This document shows positions 28,516 to 37,034 of a stretch of 64,000 bases of DNA, piece by piece. This DNA is from Ancylobacter sp. WKF20 (GTDB taxonomy: Bacteria; Pseudomonadota; Alphaproteobacteria; Rhizobiales; Xanthobacteraceae): assembly GCF_029760895.1 (NCBI RefSeq), contig NZ_CP121679.1:372001-436000 (forward strand), written 5' to 3'. The position numbers were made by a program, and so were the translations under genes. How positions within the stretch are numbered: position 1 is the first letter of the stretch; each line of letters begins with the position of its first letter. The notes beneath the pieces were generated by a model that made no database searches, was not told the origin of the DNA, and saw only the letters and a program-made list of their open reading frames with translations.

Positions 28516-30489
28516 ATGTCCGCACCCCAAGGTGTGCCCGCACCTGACGCCCTCTCCCCCCAAGCCGCCGCGGCGACGCCGGGAAAAGCCAGCGAGATCA
28601 ACCCGCGCGGCAGCCTCCTGGTCGCCCTGAAGGGGCTCGGCCCCTATCTGTGGCCGGCCGACCGGGCGGATCTGCGCGCGCGCGTGGTCTGGGGCCTGCT
28701 GCTGCTGGTGCTGGCGAAGATCGCCACCATGTCCACGCCCTTCATCTTCAAATGGGCGACCGACGCGGTGGCGGAGGGCGAGGGCGCCCGCATCACCAGC
28801 GATGCGGTGAGCTACCTCATCGCCGCGCCGGTGATGCTGACGCTGGCCTATGGCTTCTCGCGCATCGTCATGGCGGGCCTCACCCAGTGGCGGGACGGGC
28901 TGTTCGCCAAGGTGGCGATCCACGCGGTGCGGCGCCTCGCGCTGGAAACCTTCGAGCACATGCACGCCCTGTCGCTGCGCTTCCATCTGGAGCGCAAGAC
29001 CGGCGGGCTGACGCGGGTGCTGGAGCGCTCGCGCGAGGGCATCGAGACCATCGTGCGCATGCTGGTGCTGCACCTCGCGCCGACGATTCTCGAATTCGCC
29101 ATGGTGATCGGCGTGCTGCTCTGGCAGTTCGACTGGCGCTACGCGCTCGCCAGCGTGGCGATGATCGGCGCCTACACGCTCTTCACCTTCATCATGACCG
29201 AGTACCGCATGGGTATCCGCGCGGCGATGAACGAGAGTGACACCGACGCCAACTCCAAGGCGGTAGACAGCCTGCTGAACTACGAGACGGTGAAGTATTT
29301 CGGCGCGGAGACCTGGGAGGCGCAGCGCTATGACCGCTCCATGGCCCGCTATGAGCGCGCCACCGTCCACACCCACACGTCGCTCGCCTGGCTGAATGCC
29401 GGGCAGGCGACCATCTTCACCCTCGGCCTCACTGCGGTGATGGCGCTCTGCGTGTTCGACATCCGCGCCGGGCGGCAGTCGGTCGGCTCCTTCGTCATGA
29501 TCAACGCCATGATGATCCAGCTCTACCAGCCGCTGAACTTCCTCGGGATGATCTACCGCGAGATCAAGCAGTCGCTGATCGACATCGAGGCGATGTTTAC
29601 CATCCTCGCACGCCCGCCGGAGATCAAGGACACCCCCGGCGCCCCGGCGCTGGCGCTCAACGGCGGCACGGTGCGCTTCGAGGATGTGCGCTTCTCCTAC
29701 GATCCCGACCGCGAGATCCTCAAGGGCGTGTCCTTCGAGGTGCCGGCCGGGCGCACCGTGGCGATCGTCGGGCCCTCGGGCGCGGGCAAGTCGACCATCT
29801 CGCGGCTGCTTTACCGCTTCTACGACATCAATGACGGGCGCATCACCATTGACGGGCAGGACATCCGCCGGGTGAACCAGCAGAGCCTGCGCGCCGCCAT
29901 CGGCATGGTCCCGCAGGACACCGTGCTGTTCAACGACACGCTGGCCTACAACATCCGCTATGGCCGGGCCGGGGCGAGCGACGCCGAGGTGGCGCGCGCC
30001 GCCGAACTCGCGCAGATCGACGGCTTCGTGCGCCGCACCCCCAAGGGCTACGCCACCGAGGTCGGCGAGCGCGGATTGAAGCTCTCGGGCGGTGAGAAGC
30101 AGCGCGTGGCGATTGCCCGCACCATCCTGAAGAACCCGCCCATCCTCATCCTCGATGAAGCCACCTCGGCGCTGGACAGCCACACCGAGCGCGAGATTCA
30201 GGACGCTCTGGAAGGCGTCTCGCGCGGGCGCACCACGCTGGTCATCGCCCACCGGCTCTCCACCGTGGTCGGCGCCGACGAGATCATCGTGCTCGAGCAT
30301 GGCCGCATCGCCGAGCGCGGCACCCATGCCGAGCTGATGGACAAGGGCGGCCTCTACCACTCCATGTGGGAGCGCCAGCGCGAGGCCGAGCGCGCCCGCG
30401 AGACGCTGAAGGCCGCCGGCGAGGTGGACGAGGTGGTGCCGGACGCGCCCGCGCCCGCCCGCCCGACGCCGAGCCCGGCCGCCGCGTGA
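28516..30489 (+). CDS. Atm1-type ABC exporter (heavy-metal/glutathione-conjugate family)
   Basis: 657 residues: a six-helix transmembrane domain (about 60-380) then an ATPase domain with Walker A GPSGAGKST, Q-loop MVPQDTVLFND, signature LSGGEKQR, Walker B ILILDEATSALD and the H-loop IAHRLST. The block NYETVKYFGAETWEAQRYD is highly characteristic of the Atm1/ABCB7/HMT1 subfamily, which exports glutathione persulfides or metal-glutathione conjugates. It acts as a homodimer in the inner membrane. The C-terminal tail is Ala/Pro-rich. The preceding ArsR gene with a CxC site fits metal-responsive control, and gor in the window supplies glutathione reduction, although it is not linked. Confidence 0.9.
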   Translation: MSAPQGVPAPDALSPQAAAATPGKASEINPRGSLLVALKGLGPYLWPADRADLRARVVWGLLLLVLAKIATMSTPFIFKWATDAVAEGEGARITSDAVSYLIAAPVMLTLAYGFSRIVMAGLTQWRDGLFAKVAIHAVRRLALETFEHMHALSLRFHLERKTGGLTRVLERSREGIETIVRMLVLHLAPTILEFAMVIGVLLWQFDWRYALASVAMIGAYTLFTFIMTEYRMGIRAAMNESDTDANSKAVDSLLNYETVKYFGAETWEAQRYDRSMARYERATVHTHTSLAWLNAGQATIFTLGLTAVMALCVFDIRAGRQSVGSFVMINAMMIQLYQPLNFLGMIYREIKQSLIDIEAMFTILARPPEIKDTPGAPALALNGGTVRFEDVRFSYDPDREILKGVSFEVPAGRTVAIVGPSGAGKSTISRLLYRFYDINDGRITIDGQDIRRVNQQSLRAAIGMVPQDTVLFNDTLAYNIRYGRAGASDAEVARAAELAQIDGFVRRTPKGYATEVGERGLKLSGGEKQRVAIARTILKNPPILILDEATSALDSHTEREIQDALEGVSRGRTTLVIAHRLSTVVGADEIIVLEHGRIAERGTHAELMDKGGLYHSMWERQREAERARETLKAAGEVDEVVPDAPAPARPTPSPAAA

Positions 30490-30653
30490 GCGGTTGGCGC
30501 CGGCGCGGCCCTGCCGGGTGACGCAGCGGCGTCGCCGGGTCGCGACGCGATGGTGGAACCGGAACGGCCTCACGCCGCTTCCATTTGACGTACCGCCCGG
30601 CTCGCCCTACCTCTCCGGGGCCGCTGCCGGAGCGGCCGTCAGGAAAGCGGTTC

Positions 30654-31352
30654 ATGACCATCTTCGACTCGATCCGCAGCGGTCTCGCCCCGATCCACCG
30701 CGAGGGCTACCCCTTCATCCTCATCGGCGCGGCGGCCTCCGCCTTGCTGCTGTGGCTGGTGCCGCCGCTCGGCTGGATCTGCGTGCTGATCACGGCGTGG
30801 ATCTGCTACTTCTTCCGCGATCCCGAGCGCGTGACGCCGGTGCGCGAGGGGCTGGTGGTCTCCCCCGCCGATGGGCGCGTCTGCCTCGTCGGCCCGGCCG
30901 TGCCGCCGGCCGAGCTCGGCCTTGGCGAGTTGCCGCTGCCGCGCGTGTGCATCTTCATGAATGTGTTCGACGTGCATGTGAACCGCGCCCCGCTGGCCGG
31001 CCGCATCACCCGGATCGCCTATCGGCCGGGCAAGTTCCTCAATGCCGAGCTCGACAAGGCGAGCGACGACAATGAGCGCAGCGGCATGGTGCTGGAGACC
31101 ACGCTCGGCGCCGTCGGCGTTGTGCAGATCGCCGGCCTGATCGCCCGCCGCATCGTCAGCTTCGTGCGCGAGGGCGAGAGCCTCGCGCCGGGCGAGCGCT
31201 TCGGCCTCATCCGCTTCGGCTCGCGCGTCGACGTCTACCTGCCGGTGGGCACCCGCATCCTCGTCGCCGAGGGCCAGCGCGCGCTGGCCGGCGAGACGGT
31301 GCTGGCCGATGCCCATGCCAGCGGGCCCGAAACCACCTACCGCGTCGACTGA
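30654..31352 (+). CDS. psd: Phosphatidylserine decarboxylase proenzyme
   Basis: 232 residues, the short (PSD-A) form. A hydrophobic pair near residues 18-50 anchors it. The [13 protein letters not shown] and VVSPADGRV segments and [15 protein letters not shown] are family blocks. The autocleavage site is the FGSRVD motif (Gly189-Ser190), where the serine becomes the pyruvoyl group. It makes phosphatidylethanolamine. The start at 30654 has AGGAAAG upstream; an in-frame ATG at 30585 lacks one. pssA follows 37 bases later, so both steps of the PE branch are in one operon. Confidence 0.94.
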   Translation: MTIFDSIRSGLAPIHREGYPFILIGAAASALLLWLVPPLGWICVLITAWICYFFRDPERVTPVREGLVVSPADGRVCLVGPAVPPAELGLGELPLPRVCIFMNVFDVHVNRAPLAGRITRIAYRPGKFLNAELDKASDDNERSGMVLETTLGAVGVVQIAGLIARRIVSFVREGESLAPGERFGLIRFGSRVDVYLPVGTRILVAEGQRALAGETVLADAHASGPETTYRVD

Positions 31353-31389
31353 CCGTTCACCCCGTCCGCCGCTGCCCGCGAGGATCGCC

Positions 31390-32268
31390 ATGTCGGATCT
31401 CTTTCCGCCCTTCGAGCCGGAGGCGCCCGAGCCGCCGCGCCGCCGCTTCCAGGCCATTCCGCTGCGGCTGCTGGTGCCGAATGTGGTGACGCTGCTGGCG
31501 CTCTGCGCCGGCCTCACCGGCATCCGCATGGCGTTCGAGGGGCGCATGGAGCTGGCGCTCGGCGCCATCGTCATCGCCGCCGTGCTCGACGCCATGGATG
31601 GCCGCCTCGCGCGCATGCTGCAGGGCACCTCGCGCTTCGGCGCGGAGCTGGACAGCCTGTCGGACTTCCTGTGCTTCGGCGTCGCGCCGGCGCTCATCAT
31701 CTATATGTGGGGGCTGGACGTTCTCGGCTCGCTGGGCTGGATCGCCTCGCTGGCCTTCGCCATCTGCGCCGGGCTGCGCCTCGCGCGCTTCAACGTGATG
31801 CTGGAAGACCCGAACAAGCCGCCCTTCGCCGCGGATTATTTCACCGGCATCCCCGCGCCCGCCGGCGCGCTCATCATGCTGCTGCCGATCTATCTGGAGA
31901 TGATCGGCCTGCCCCGCCTCGTGGTGACGCCCGCCGTGGCGGCGCTGTTCACCCTCGGCATCGGCCTGCTGATGGTGTCCAAGCTGCCGGCCTTCTCCGG
32001 CAAACGGCTCGGTGCGCGCATCCCGCGCGACAAAGTGATGCCGCTATTCGTCGCCGTGGTGCTCTCGGTGGCGGTGCTGGTCACCTGGCCCTGGGCGACT
32101 CTCTCCGTGGTATGCCTCGCCTATCTCGCGGCGCTGCCCTTCTCCGCCATGCGTTATGCCGGCCAGATGCGGGCCTATGAGGCGCGCCTCGCCAGCGGGG
32201 GCCGGCCCGAGGAGCCGCATGGCGTGGAGGTGCCGGACGAGCACCGCCCGCCCTCGCACCTCAACTGA
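31390..32268 (+). CDS. pssA: CDP-diacylglycerol-serine O-phosphatidyltransferase
   Basis: 292 residues with about seven to eight membrane segments. The CDP-alcohol phosphotransferase motif is complete: DGRLAR, then FGAELDSLSD (DGxxAR...G...D...D, near residues 64-90). It makes phosphatidylserine, the substrate of Psd encoded upstream. I chose the ATG at 31390 with GAGGATC upstream rather than 31309, which overlaps psd. The C-terminal 30 residues are polar. Confidence 0.93.
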   Translation: MSDLFPPFEPEAPEPPRRRFQAIPLRLLVPNVVTLLALCAGLTGIRMAFEGRMELALGAIVIAAVLDAMDGRLARMLQGTSRFGAELDSLSDFLCFGVAPALIIYMWGLDVLGSLGWIASLAFAICAGLRLARFNVMLEDPNKPPFAADYFTGIPAPAGALIMLLPIYLEMIGLPRLVVTPAVAALFTLGIGLLMVSKLPAFSGKRLGARIPRDKVMPLFVAVVLSVAVLVTWPWATLSVVCLAYLAALPFSAMRYAGQMRAYEARLASGGRPEEPHGVEVPDEHRPPSHLN

Positions 32269-32296
32269 GGCCCGTCAGCGGCTTCCCCAAAAAGAA

Positions 32297-32335
32297 GCCG
32301 CCCGACGGCGTGGAGCCGGGGCGGCATTGGGCAGG
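32297..32335. terminator. Candidate hairpin after pssA
   Basis: GCCGCCC and GGGCGGC seven-base arms with a GC-rich 25-base centre, between the convergent pssA and small minus-strand gene. No T-run follows, so this is tentative. Confidence 0.35.
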
Positions 32336-32363
32336 AAACGTCGGAAACCGTGACGGGCCCGCC

Positions 32364-32603
32364 TCAGCGGGCGCGGCGGGCCATGACCTCGACCCGCGCG
32401 GTAAGCGGCGCGCCGGGGAAGGCCTGACGCAAAAGGCGCAGCGCCTCGGAATCAGTGGCCGGGCAGGCGAGATCGAGATGCTGCGACATGAGCTGGGTGA
32501 TGCTGGCCGGATCACGGCGCGCAAAGGCGGTCCGCGCCGGCTCGGCGTCACGCGCGATGAGTGAAGAAACCGCTGGTGTCATGGCCTTGGTCGCCTGCAG
32601 CAT
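32364..32603 (-). CDS. Small protein of unknown function
   Basis: 79 residues, largely helical, with three cysteine-free amphipathic segments and a basic C-terminus (VEVMARRAR). The start at 32603 is supported by an AGAGGGG ribosome-binding site. No signal peptide or membrane segment. I do not recognise the family. It faces pssA and has a 340-base regulatory-looking region upstream that includes a perfect inverted repeat. Confidence 0.65.
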   Translation of the reverse strand: MLQATKAMTPAVSSLIARDAEPARTAFARRDPASITQLMSQHLDLACPATDSEALRLLRQAFPGAPLTARVEVMARRAR

Positions 32604-32946
32604 CACAATCCCCTCTTCTCAACCGAGCGAATCAATCAGCTTTCCTGATGACCACAATGGCTCGGAGCCGCTGTTAACGCACCAACTATCTCGCAGTTCC
32701 CGATAACGTGACGATGACTGTGATCAAGATCTCACAGTCCCACGTCGCCGCCATCCGCGAGACTACGCAAGTGGTGGGGGGATTAGTTCAGATATGCCGG
32801 CACTTTTTCCACGCGCACGACATATATCGCGGCGGTGCGGGCGTTTCTTCACCGCGCTGCACAATAAAAACGCGCCATCACGCTGGGGAATGGCGGTGCA
32901 ATGACCGGAGCAATCCAGTCATTGGAATGATTGTAAAATTGAAATA
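32604..32946. other. AT-rich regulatory-looking intergenic region
   Basis: 343 bases, clearly richer in A+T than the flanks. It contains the promoter of the small gene at 32364-32603, a 24-bp inverted repeat at 32716-32739 and a second dyad (CAATGAC / GTCATTG, 32899-32905 and 32918-32924) after the stop of the Omp19-like gene. An 80-codon open frame on the plus strand here has no ribosome-binding site or known family and I do not call it. Confidence 0.55.
32716..32739. promoter_or_regulatory. Perfect inverted repeat GACTGTGA-N8-TCACAGTC
   Basis: Eight-base perfect arms around TCAAGATC. The inner TGTGA...TCACA resembles a CRP/FNR-superfamily half-site pair, but with an eight- rather than six-base spacer. 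It is 113-136 bases upstream of the small gene start at 32603. A regulator binding site is likely; the regulator is not identified. Confidence 0.55.
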
Positions 32947-33531
32947 TTAGCCGCGGATCAGCGTGATGTGCGTGCCGTCGGCGGTGGTGGTGCCGTCGAA
33001 CTGGCCATTGCCCATGGGCTTCAGCCGCGCCGTCACCTTGCCGAGGTGGTTCTGCAGCACGATGTCGTCGCCCCACACATCCCACGCCTTGGTCATGAAG
33101 ATGTCGTTGGGGCAATCCACGTCGGCATTGGCGGCAAAGCCGGTCATGCCGCGATCGGTGGAGAGCGTGACCTTGCAGGTCTTCTGCCCGTTGTCCCAGC
33201 CGAACTTCCACGCGCCGGCGAGCTGCGTGCGGGCGGCGCCCGGCTCGGCATAGGCGACGCCGCCTGGCGCGGTGGCCTGGGGCGGGGAGAGGGCGACCGG
33301 GGTTTCCGGCGCGCGCGGCGTCACCGCGGCGGCGGCGGTGGCGGCGCCCGCGCCATAGGTGGTGGTCGCGGGGGGCGGCACGGCGGAGCTTTCCACCGAG
33401 CCCGAGGGCGCCGGGGTGATCTGGCTGGGCTCGACCGCCGCCTGCTGGCTCCCAAATCCGTCAAGCGTCGTGCTGCAGCCTCCGAGAAGGAGGGCGGCGA
33501 CGGTGACGGCAAGGGTGGTCTTGACGCTCAT
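32947..33531 (-). CDS. Omp19-like lipoprotein with protease-inhibitor (AprI/Inh) domain
   Basis: 194 residues. The lipobox LLGGC puts the lipid-modified Cys at residue 19. A long Pro/Ala/Thr linker (about 30-105) leads to a C-terminal beta domain: LAGAWKFGWDNGQKTCKVTL, ADVDCPNDIF, a WxxxGDDIVLQN strand and the ending GQFDGTTTADGTHITL. This order (LAGxW, two Cys, GQFDG near the end) matches Brucella Omp19 and the metalloprotease-inhibitor Inh fold. It is probably an outer-membrane lipoprotein that protects against proteases. The ATG at 33531 begins the signal peptide directly. Confidence 0.85.
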   Translation of the reverse strand: MSVKTTLAVTVAALLLGGCSTTLDGFGSQQAAVEPSQITPAPSGSVESSAVPPPATTTYGAGAATAAAAVTPRAPETPVALSPPQATAPGGVAYAEPGAARTQLAGAWKFGWDNGQKTCKVTLSTDRGMTGFAANADVDCPNDIFMTKAWDVWGDDIVLQNHLGKVTARLKPMGNGQFDGTTTADGTHITLIRG

Positions 33532-33824
33532 CAGGCTCTAACTCCTCGCCCGCCGCACCGCGGGGGCGATCTCGTATCTCTCGGGGCACGCGGGGCGGTC
33601 GAGTCTTGTTTCGCGGAGGATCGTGGCGTGACCGTGACCCTGCGGCGGCAAGCCCCGCCCCTGCTGCTTATGCTCAACCATGGGTTAACGACGGCTTGAC
33701 TGTCGGTCACCTGTCGCTCCGGCATGTTCGGACGATGGACGCGCAGGCGCCGACGCGATATGTGCGACGCAGCATTACCCCCGCCCGTTTCCGCCCGCCG
33801 CTTCACGCCTGAGAGGTCGCCGCC

Positions 33825-34595
33825 ATGTATCAGATGCTGGATCCCGCCACGCTGACGGTTCTCATCACCGGAGCCACCTCCGGCATCGGCGCGGCGACCG
33901 CGCGGCGCTTCGTGCTGGCGGGCGCCAAGGTCATCGGCACCGGCCGGCGCGCCGACCGGCTGATCGCGCTGCGCGACGAGCTCGGCCCGCATTTCCACCC
34001 GCTCGAGGTCGATGTGCGCGACAACGCCGCGCTGACCGAGGCGCTCAGCGGCCTGCCGGAGAGCTTCCGCGCGGTCAATGTCGTCTTCGCCAATGCCGGC
34101 CTCGCCCTCGGCCTCGAACCCGCCCAGGCCGCCAGCCTGAAGGACTGGGAGGACATGGTCGACACCAACATCAAGGGCCTGCTCTACACGGTGCGCGCGA
34201 CGCTGCCGGCCATGGTCGAGCGCAAGGAAGGCCATGTGGTGTTCACCGGCTCCATCGCCGGCGACTACCCCTATGCCGGCGGCAATGCCTATGGCGGCAC
34301 CAAGGCCTTCGTGAAGCAGTTCGCGCTGAACCTGATGGCGGATCTGGCCGGCACGCAGGTGCGCGTCACCAATATCGAGCCGGGCATGGTCGAGACCGAG
34401 TTCTCGCTGGTGCGCTTCCATGGCGACGCGCAGAAGTCCGAGAGCGTCTATGCCGGCACCCAGTCGCTGACCTCCGAGGACATCGCCGAGCAGGTGTTCT
34501 TCTGCTGCACCCTGCCGCGCCATGTGGTGGTGAACAGCCTTCAGGTTTTTCCGACCTGCCAGGCCTTCGCCGGCTTCAAGGTGGTTCGGGACTGA
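33825..34595 (+). CDS. ydfG: SDR family NADP-dependent 3-hydroxy acid dehydrogenase (YdfG type)
   Basis: 256 residues. TGATSGIGAATARRF (near 15-29) binds NADP, followed by GRRADRL. ANAGLALG is the NAG motif. The catalytic Ser-Tyr-Lys are in GSIAGDYPYAGGNAYGGTKAF. The PYAGGNAYG block and ending are typical of the YdfG branch, which oxidises L-allo-threonine, serine and 3-hydroxy acids. The ATG at 33825 has GAGAGG upstream. Its stop is only two bases from the stop of the convergent chrA gene. Confidence 0.9.
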   Translation: MYQMLDPATLTVLITGATSGIGAATARRFVLAGAKVIGTGRRADRLIALRDELGPHFHPLEVDVRDNAALTEALSGLPESFRAVNVVFANAGLALGLEPAQAASLKDWEDMVDTNIKGLLYTVRATLPAMVERKEGHVVFTGSIAGDYPYAGGNAYGGTKAFVKQFALNLMADLAGTQVRVTNIEPGMVETEFSLVRFHGDAQKSESVYAGTQSLTSEDIAEQVFFCCTLPRHVVVNSLQVFPTCQAFAGFKVVRD

Positions 34596-34597
34596 CC

Positions 34598-35815
34598 TCA
34601 CAGCAGCAGGGCGCCGGCCAGCGCGGCGCCCGCCACCACGGCCCAGGCCGGCACCTTCCACAGCGCCAGAGCAAGATAGGCCAGCAGCGCCAGCGCGACC
34701 GCGCGCGGCGAGGTGAGGCTGGACGACACCACCGGATCCCAGAAGGCGGCGCCGAGCAGGCCGACCACGGCGGCATTGATGCCGGCGACCGCGTTGCGCA
34801 CCCGCCGCTGCGCCGCCAGCGCGGTCCAGAAGCGCAGCGCGCCATAGACCAGCAGCGCCGAGGGCAGGAAGGCGCCGATCAGCGCGATGAGCCCGCCGGC
34901 AAGCCCGTTCGGCGCGCCGGGCATGATCGCGCCGACATAGGCGGCGAAGGAGAAGAGCGGGCCGGGCATCGCCTGCACCGCGCCATAGCCGGCGAGGAAT
35001 GCCTCGCGCGTCACCCCGCCGGGATGCACCACCTCCGCCTCGATGAGCGGCAGCACCACATGGCCGCCGCCGAACACCAGCGATCCCGCGCGGTAGAAGG
35101 TGTCGAACAAGGCGAGGCCGGGATGCGTGGCCGCCAGCAGCGGCAGCGCGACCAGCAGCACGGCGAAGGTGACGAGCGCGGCGATGGAGACCGTGCGCCC
35201 TGGCAGATGCCGGCCGGGGGCGGGCACATGGGTCGGCTCGACCGAGAGCAGCGCCACGCCGATCAGCCCGCCGGCGAGGATGACGCCGACCTGACCCAAC
35301 GCGCCGGGCAGCAGCGTCGCGGCGGCGGCGGCCAGCAGAGCGAGGGTGCGGCGTTCGCGGTCCGGGCAGAGATTGCGCGCCATGCCGAGCACGGCGTCCG
35401 CGACGATGGCGGCGGCGGCAACCTTCAGCCCCGCCAGCCAGCCCCCGCCGATTCCCGCCTTGTCGGCGGCGACGACGCCATAGGCGAAGCCGAGCATGAG
35501 CAGGGCGGAGGGCAGGGTGAAGGCGACCCAGGCGGCGGCCATGCCGGCGAGCCCCGCCCGCATCAGCCCGATGGCCATGCCGACCTGGCTGGAGGCCGGG
35601 CCGGGCAGGAACTGGCAGAGCGCGACGAGATTGGCGTAGGCGGGCTCGCTCAGCCAGCCACGCTTGGCGACGAGTTCCTCGCGGAAGAAGCCGAGATGCG
35701 CCACCGGACCGCCAAAGGAGGTGAGGCCGAGCTTGAGGAAGGCGCCGAACACCTCGCCGGGGCTACCGGTGGTCTCGGCGGTGTCGGTGGTGCGCTCGCG
35801 GGTCGTGTCGCTCAT
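34598..35815 (-). CDS. chrA: Chromate transporter ChrA
   Basis: 405 residues with about 12 hydrophobic segments arranged as two homologous halves, the long-chain ChrA form. The N-terminal half has FGGPVAHLGFFREELV, then LCQFLPGPASSQVG; the second half repeats the pattern with FGGGHVVLPLIEAEVV and QAMPGPLFSFAAYVG. It exports chromate across the inner membrane. No chrB is adjacent. The start at 35815 gives a polar N-terminus of about 25 residues. Confidence 0.94.
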   Translation of the reverse strand: MSDTTRERTTDTAETTGSPGEVFGAFLKLGLTSFGGPVAHLGFFREELVAKRGWLSEPAYANLVALCQFLPGPASSQVGMAIGLMRAGLAGMAAAWVAFTLPSALLMLGFAYGVVAADKAGIGGGWLAGLKVAAAAIVADAVLGMARNLCPDRERRTLALLAAAAATLLPGALGQVGVILAGGLIGVALLSVEPTHVPAPGRHLPGRTVSIAALVTFAVLLVALPLLAATHPGLALFDTFYRAGSLVFGGGHVVLPLIEAEVVHPGGVTREAFLAGYGAVQAMPGPLFSFAAYVGAIMPGAPNGLAGGLIALIGAFLPSALLVYGALRFWTALAAQRRVRNAVAGINAAVVGLLGAAFWDPVVSSSLTSPRAVALALLAYLALALWKVPAWAVVAGAALAGALLL

Positions 35816-35900
35816 CCATCTGCGTTAGCGCGAGCGGGCGCGCTTTGCATGTGAATTTGCGATGACGGCCGGGACGACGATAGCCGGGACGATGGCGGCC

Positions 35901-36800
35901 TCAGGCCGCCGCGACGCTGCCGGGGACCACCGCGCTGGGCATCACGGCGCTCGGCATGGCCATCGCCGTGCGCAGCGTGTCGGCGAGGCGCCGGGCGGCG
36001 GGGGAGGCGGCCGGGGCGAGGAAGAGGCCGATCTCCATGTCCGGCAGCGGCGGCAGGCCATCGGCGGCGCCGAGGCGGCGCCATTCCGGCGGCGCGGCGC
36101 ATTCGGGCAAAGCGGTGATGCACAGCCCGGTCTCCACCGCCGAATGCACGCCGCCCTGCGAGGAGGAGGTGCAGGCCACCCGCCAGTTCAGCCCGGCCTT
36201 ATCGAGCGCGGCGGCGATGTGCGGGCGCACGCGGCAGCCAGTGGGAAACAGCGCCAGCGGCAGCGGGTCGTTGCGTTCGGGCCGGTGGCCGCGCGCGGCG
36301 AGCCAGAGCAGCTTTTCCTTCTTGAGCAGTTCGCCGGTCGGGCGGGTGAGGTCGCGCGTCAGCAGCGCCACGTCGATCTGCCCGCGATCGACCTCCGGCT
36401 CCAGATTCTTCGAGAGGTCGCAGCGAATGGAGATTTCCACGCGCGGATAGGCGGCGGCGAAGCGGGCGATGGTCGGGGTGAAATAGGCGTCGACATAGTC
36501 ATCGGGCATGCCGATGCGCACGCTGCCCTCGGGCGTGCCGCCCTTGAGATCGGCCAGCGCCTCGCTCTCGAAGGCAAGCAGGCGCCGCGCATGCGCCACC
36601 AGCCGCTCGCCGGTCTCGGTCAGCGAGATGCCGCGCCGGGAGCGTTCCAGCAGCCGCACGCCGAGATTTTCCTCGAGCTGGGCGATGCGCGCGGAGACCG
36701 CCGATTGGGTGCGGCCCACCCGCTCGGCCGCGGCGGTGAAGCCGCCCGTATCGACGATGGCGATCAGCATTCCCAGCGATTCGGTATCGAGATGGCGCAT
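35901..36800 (-). CDS. LysR family transcriptional regulator
   Basis: 299 residues. The N-terminal winged helix-turn-helix is clear (LIAIVDTGGFTAAAERVGRTQSAVSARIAQLEENLGVRLLER, split across residues 11-52), followed by a periplasmic-binding-like effector domain. I chose the ATG at 36800 because AGGAGG precedes it; the frame is open to 36839. It is divergent from an EamA-type exporter gene, the common arrangement in which the LysR protein controls the transporter. The effector is unknown. The last 25 residues are a low-complexity Ala/Val/Pro/Ser tail. Confidence 0.9.
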   Translation of the reverse strand: MRHLDTESLGMLIAIVDTGGFTAAAERVGRTQSAVSARIAQLEENLGVRLLERSRRGISLTETGERLVAHARRLLAFESEALADLKGGTPEGSVRIGMPDDYVDAYFTPTIARFAAAYPRVEISIRCDLSKNLEPEVDRGQIDVALLTRDLTRPTGELLKKEKLLWLAARGHRPERNDPLPLALFPTGCRVRPHIAAALDKAGLNWRVACTSSSQGGVHSAVETGLCITALPECAAPPEWRRLGAADGLPPLPDMEIGLFLAPAASPAARRLADTLRTAMAMPSAVMPSAVVPGSVAAA

Positions 36801-37034
36801 CGGCGTCCTCCTGCGCGTCCTCCCGAACGCATGGGTCACAGGGCAGGCGGCGTCGGCCGCCGCGCTGACGACTTATATCACCATCATGAATGTATCGACA
36901 AAATAAAGTCGCTTTGGCGATGCCAATTCGCGGTGTATCCAGATGTCATCGGCGCTTTCCCCGTGCGGGACGCCGCGCGCGGTCGAGTAGGACCGCGTCG
37001 TCCACTCCCTGCATGTCCTGTGTCGAGCCCGGCA

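Noticed and set aside
28516..30489. Lipid flippase MsbA as the identity of the ABC exporter
   Set aside because: The NYETVKYFGAE block and overall pattern match the Atm1/HMT1 branch, not MsbA.
28249..30573. A 774-codon minus-strand open frame
   Set aside because: Antisense to the Atm1-type ABC exporter, which has complete ATPase motifs; the reverse frame has no domains.
32708..32950. An 80-codon plus-strand open frame in the AT-rich region
   Set aside because: No ribosome-binding site, overlaps the inverted repeat and the end of the Omp19-like gene, and has no recognisable features.
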